A program made the translations under genes and the position numbers. Under the pieces are notes generated by a model, which saw nothing but the letters and a program-made list of their open reading frames with translations, made no database searches and was not told the DNA's origin. Below are positions 61,879 to 64,000 of a stretch of 64,000 bases of DNA, in pieces. Location: positions 1 through 64,000 of the forward strand of contig CAZSEX010000004.1 of the NCBI GenBank assembly GCA_964606065.1, in the 5' to 3' direction. This stretch comes from JAFGHJ01 sp964606065 (lineage in GTDB: Bacteria > Hydrothermota > UBA3072). The first letter of the stretch is position 1. Every line of letters begins with the position of its first letter.

Positions 61879-64000
61879 CTAAGACCGATATTCCTTTCTT
61901 AGTTCTTCTGCCGCTTCTACCATATTCCGAAGCGAGGGAATGACTTCTTCCCAATTTCTGGTTTTTAACCCGCAGTCGGGATTTACCCAGAGGTTTTTTA
62001 AAGGGATTACTTCTATCGCTTTTTTAATTAGGTTTTTTATCTCTTCCTTAGAGGGTATTCGGGGGCTGTGAATGTCGTAAACTCCGGGTCCTATCTGATT
62101 CGGATATTGGAAATCTTTGAAAGCTTTCAAGAGTTCCATTTTTGAACGACTCGCTTCGATACTTATTACATCCGCATCCATTTTAGCTATCCATTCTATA
62201 ATATCGTTGAATTCACTGTAACACATGTGAGTGTGCATTTGAGTTTCGTCTTTAACGCTGGATGTCGCGAGACGGAAGCAATCGATTGCCCATCGTAAAT
62301 ATGTTTTCCAATCTTTTTTTCTTAAAGGGAGACCTTCTCTCATCGCGGGTTCATCCACCTGGATTATTTTTATCCCGTTTTCTTCCAATTCCGCGATTTC
62401 TTCTCTTAAAACAAGCGAGATCTGCTTGCAGGTTTCGCTTTTGGGTTGGTCGTCGCGGACAAAACTCCAGCAGAGAACTGTTACCGGACCGGTCAACATT
62501 CCTTTCATTGGTTTTTTTGTTAAGGACTGTGCGTATTTTATCCAATCTACTGTCATTGGTTTCGGGCGCGTTACATCACCGTAAAGAATTGGTGGTTTTA
62601 CACAGCGTGTTCCATAACTCTGTACCCAGCCGTTTTTTGTGAAGCAAAAACCTTTTAACTGTTCACCGAAGTATTCCACCATATCGTTTCTTTCAGGTTC
62701 GCCGTGAACAAGAACGTCCAGTTCGAGTTTTTCCTGCTTATCTACAATTTCCTTTATAAAGTTTTTCATGTTTCTCTTGTAGTCTTCTTCTGAAATTTGC
62801 GTTTTTTTGAATTCTGAGCGTACTTTTCGAATTTCTTTTGTTTGTGGGAAAGAACCGATAGTTGTTGTCGGCAGTAAAGGTAATTTTAAATTTTCATTCT
62901 GCTTTTTTATGCGTTCCCTAAATGGCGATTTTCTTGTAAACATTTCTTTTGATACGTTTTTTAAACTATTTTGAACATTTCTGTTTGTAACTAAAGGGCT
63001 TTCTTTTCTCGATTGTAGAGCTTCTTTATTTAGCTTTAATTCATTTGAAATATCTTTTCCGATAGCAGCGTCGCGGATTATTTCTAATTCCTGGCATTTT
63101 TGTTTCGCGAAAGCCATCCAGTTTTTTATTTCAGGGTTCAGTCCGGTTTCTTCATCCAGGTCGACAGGTACATGTAGAAGAGAACAGGATGGAGCCACCA
63201 TTGTACGTTCATTACCGACTGCTTTTGTCGCTTTTCCTACGATATTCGCAGCTTTCTCGAGATTTGTTTTCCATATGTTTCTTCCGTTTACTACCCCCAG
63301 AGAAAGTATTTTATCCGGACCAGTATTTGCCAGTACCGAGTCCAACTGTTGAGGAGTTCTGACTAAATCCAGATGTATTCCGGATACAGGCAGGGAGAAA
63401 ACGAGATCTTCGTTAAAACCGAGTTCTCCGAAATAAGTGGCAAGAAGTATTTTCAAATGTCCCGCTGCTCCTTTTAATCTATAATAAGTTTCTTTGAAAT
63501 GATTTTTAATTTCTACGCTCAGGTCGAGAACCAGTATGGGTTCATCCAGCTGTATCCAATCACAAGAGCTTGAAAGACGGGATAGGATTTCTTCATAAAC
63601 TTTCAATACCGAATCTAAATGTTCAAAACGATCGAATACTTCTTCGGTTTCTTTTCCAAGGAATATGTACGTTAGGGGTCCCACAAGTACAGGCTTTACG
63701 TTAAACCCTTCATCGATCGCTTCTTTTGTTTCTTCGAAAATCTTTTCGCTTGAAAGTTTAAAAGTTTGATCGGGTGAGAATTCCGGAACTATGTAATGAT
63801 AATTTGTGTCGAACCACTTGGTCATTTCCATCGCACCGGCGCTTCCTTTTCCTCTTGCCATGGCGAAATAGGTCTCTAAGTCGACTTTTTCTCCTTCAAA
63901 ATTAAAACGTTCGGGTACCGCTCCTAAAGTCGCTGTCATATCGAGAATATGATCGTAAAACGAAAAATCTCCAGCGGGAACGAGATCGATACCATTTTCT
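61879..64000 (-). CDS. metE: Cobalamin-independent methionine synthase, 5' end outside window
   Basis: Transfers methyl from 5-methyltetrahydropteroyl-triglutamate to homocysteine. The frame is open to the right edge (visible 707 residues of about 755; the edge part reads DLVPAGDFSFYDHILD), so the start lies beyond the window. The C-terminal barrel carries the zinc ligands His and Cys in MHTHMCYS, Glu in VISIEASRSK and Cys in NPDCGLKTR. It is convergent with triad 2 across the terminator. A cobalamin-independent enzyme in an organism with corrinoid proteins suggests corrinoid is not always available or is reserved for other methyl transfers. Confidence 0.95.
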   Translation of the reverse strand, partial: ENGIDLVPAGDFSFYDHILDMTATLGAVPERFNFEGEKVDLETYFAMARGKGSAGAMEMTKWFDTNYHYIVPEFSPDQTFKLSSEKIFEETKEAIDEGFNVKPVLVGPLTYIFLGKETEEVFDRFEHLDSVLKVYEEILSRLSSSCDWIQLDEPILVLDLSVEIKNHFKETYYRLKGAAGHLKILLATYFGELGFNEDLVFSLPVSGIHLDLVRTPQQLDSVLANTGPDKILSLGVVNGRNIWKTNLEKAANIVGKATKAVGNERTMVAPSCSLLHVPVDLDEETGLNPEIKNWMAFAKQKCQELEIIRDAAIGKDISNELKLNKEALQSRKESPLVTNRNVQNSLKNVSKEMFTRKSPFRERIKKQNENLKLPLLPTTTIGSFPQTKEIRKVRSEFKKTQISEEDYKRNMKNFIKEIVDKQEKLELDVLVHGEPERNDMVEYFGEQLKGFCFTKNGWVQSYGTRCVKPPILYGDVTRPKPMTVDWIKYAQSLTKKPMKGMLTGPVTVLCWSFVRDDQPKSETCKQISLVLREEIAELEENGIKIIQVDEPAMREGLPLRKKDWKTYLRWAIDCFRLATSSVKDETQMHTHMCYSEFNDIIEWIAKMDADVISIEASRSKMELLKAFKDFQYPNQIGPGVYDIHSPRIPSKEEIKNLIKKAIEVIPLKNLWVNPDCGLKTRNWEEVIPSLRNMVEAAEELRKEYRS

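Noticed and set aside
1..64000. CRISPR arrays, insertion sequences and prophage genes
   Set aside because: No regularly spaced repeats and no transposase, integrase or phage structural gene was seen.

Overview
The window is AT-rich bacterial DNA from a Gram-negative, polysaccharide-degrading anaerobe-like organism. The envelope is diderm: TonB-dependent receptors, PorV/PorQ-family outer-membrane proteins, and secreted enzymes ending in type IX secretion (T9SS) C-terminal sorting domains. T9SS signals together with strong Shine-Dalgarno sequences, a pyrophosphate-type phosphofructokinase and corrinoid methyltransferases suggest a lineage of the FCB superphylum (Bacteroidetes relatives or one of its candidate phyla). 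The species cannot be fixed from this sequence, and no rRNA or tRNA gene was found.

Layout. (1) 1-9143, minus strand: a carbohydrate esterase (partial), a GH95 fucosidase-type enzyme, a HAD phosphatase, PPi-type phosphofructokinase, 6-phosphogluconate dehydrogenase, an SDR of the mannonate oxidoreductase type and uronate isomerase, i.e. sugar and uronate catabolism. (2) 9469-20371: exported enzymes (a BNR propeller protein with T9SS tail, GH12 lipoprotein, GH9, a PKD/TIM-barrel-like T9SS protein), interrupted by two MNT/HEPN nucleotidyltransferase-toxin modules, one of them with a broken toxin gene. (3) 20943-29313: housekeeping and envelope genes (purD, rarA), an ECF sigma/anti-sigma operon that ends in a catalytically dead HtrA homologue, a glycosyltransferase and a stomatin/NfeD pair. 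(4) 29690-32600: two uroporphyrinogen-decarboxylase-type methyltransferases around a corrinoid protein. (5) 33142-61759, plus strand: a xylan-utilisation locus bracketed by two paralogous triads. Each triad encodes a TonB receptor with an N-terminal carboxypeptidase-regulatory-like domain, a large FnIII/T9SS-tailed surface protein, and a PorV/PorQ-family protein. Between the triads lie three tandem GPH-type sugar symporters, GH43, GH10, a PfkB sugar kinase, GH3, GH116 and a RACo-like ASKHA protein. (6) metE (partial) on the minus strand at the right edge, separated by a strong bidirectional terminator.

How it may work (inference): T9SS-exported GH9/GH12/BNR enzymes open plant hemicellulose, the triads bind and take up oligosaccharides without a recognisable SusD, the GPH symporters bring them into the cytoplasm, and GH10 (no signal peptide), GH43, GH3 and GH116 finish them. 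Uronate side chains would go through UxaC and the SDR. The corrinoid methyltransferases plus the RACo-like protein could remove O-methyl groups, for example from 4-O-methylglucuronate, but nothing in the sequence proves that substrate.

Most promising for a second look: the duplicated triads with matched promoters and overlapping leader ORFs, the pseudo-HtrA in the sigma operon, the RACo-like protein that lost three of four Fe-S ligands, a 154-nt multi-hairpin element between purD and rarA, and the many intergenic patches of degenerate phrase-like repeats.
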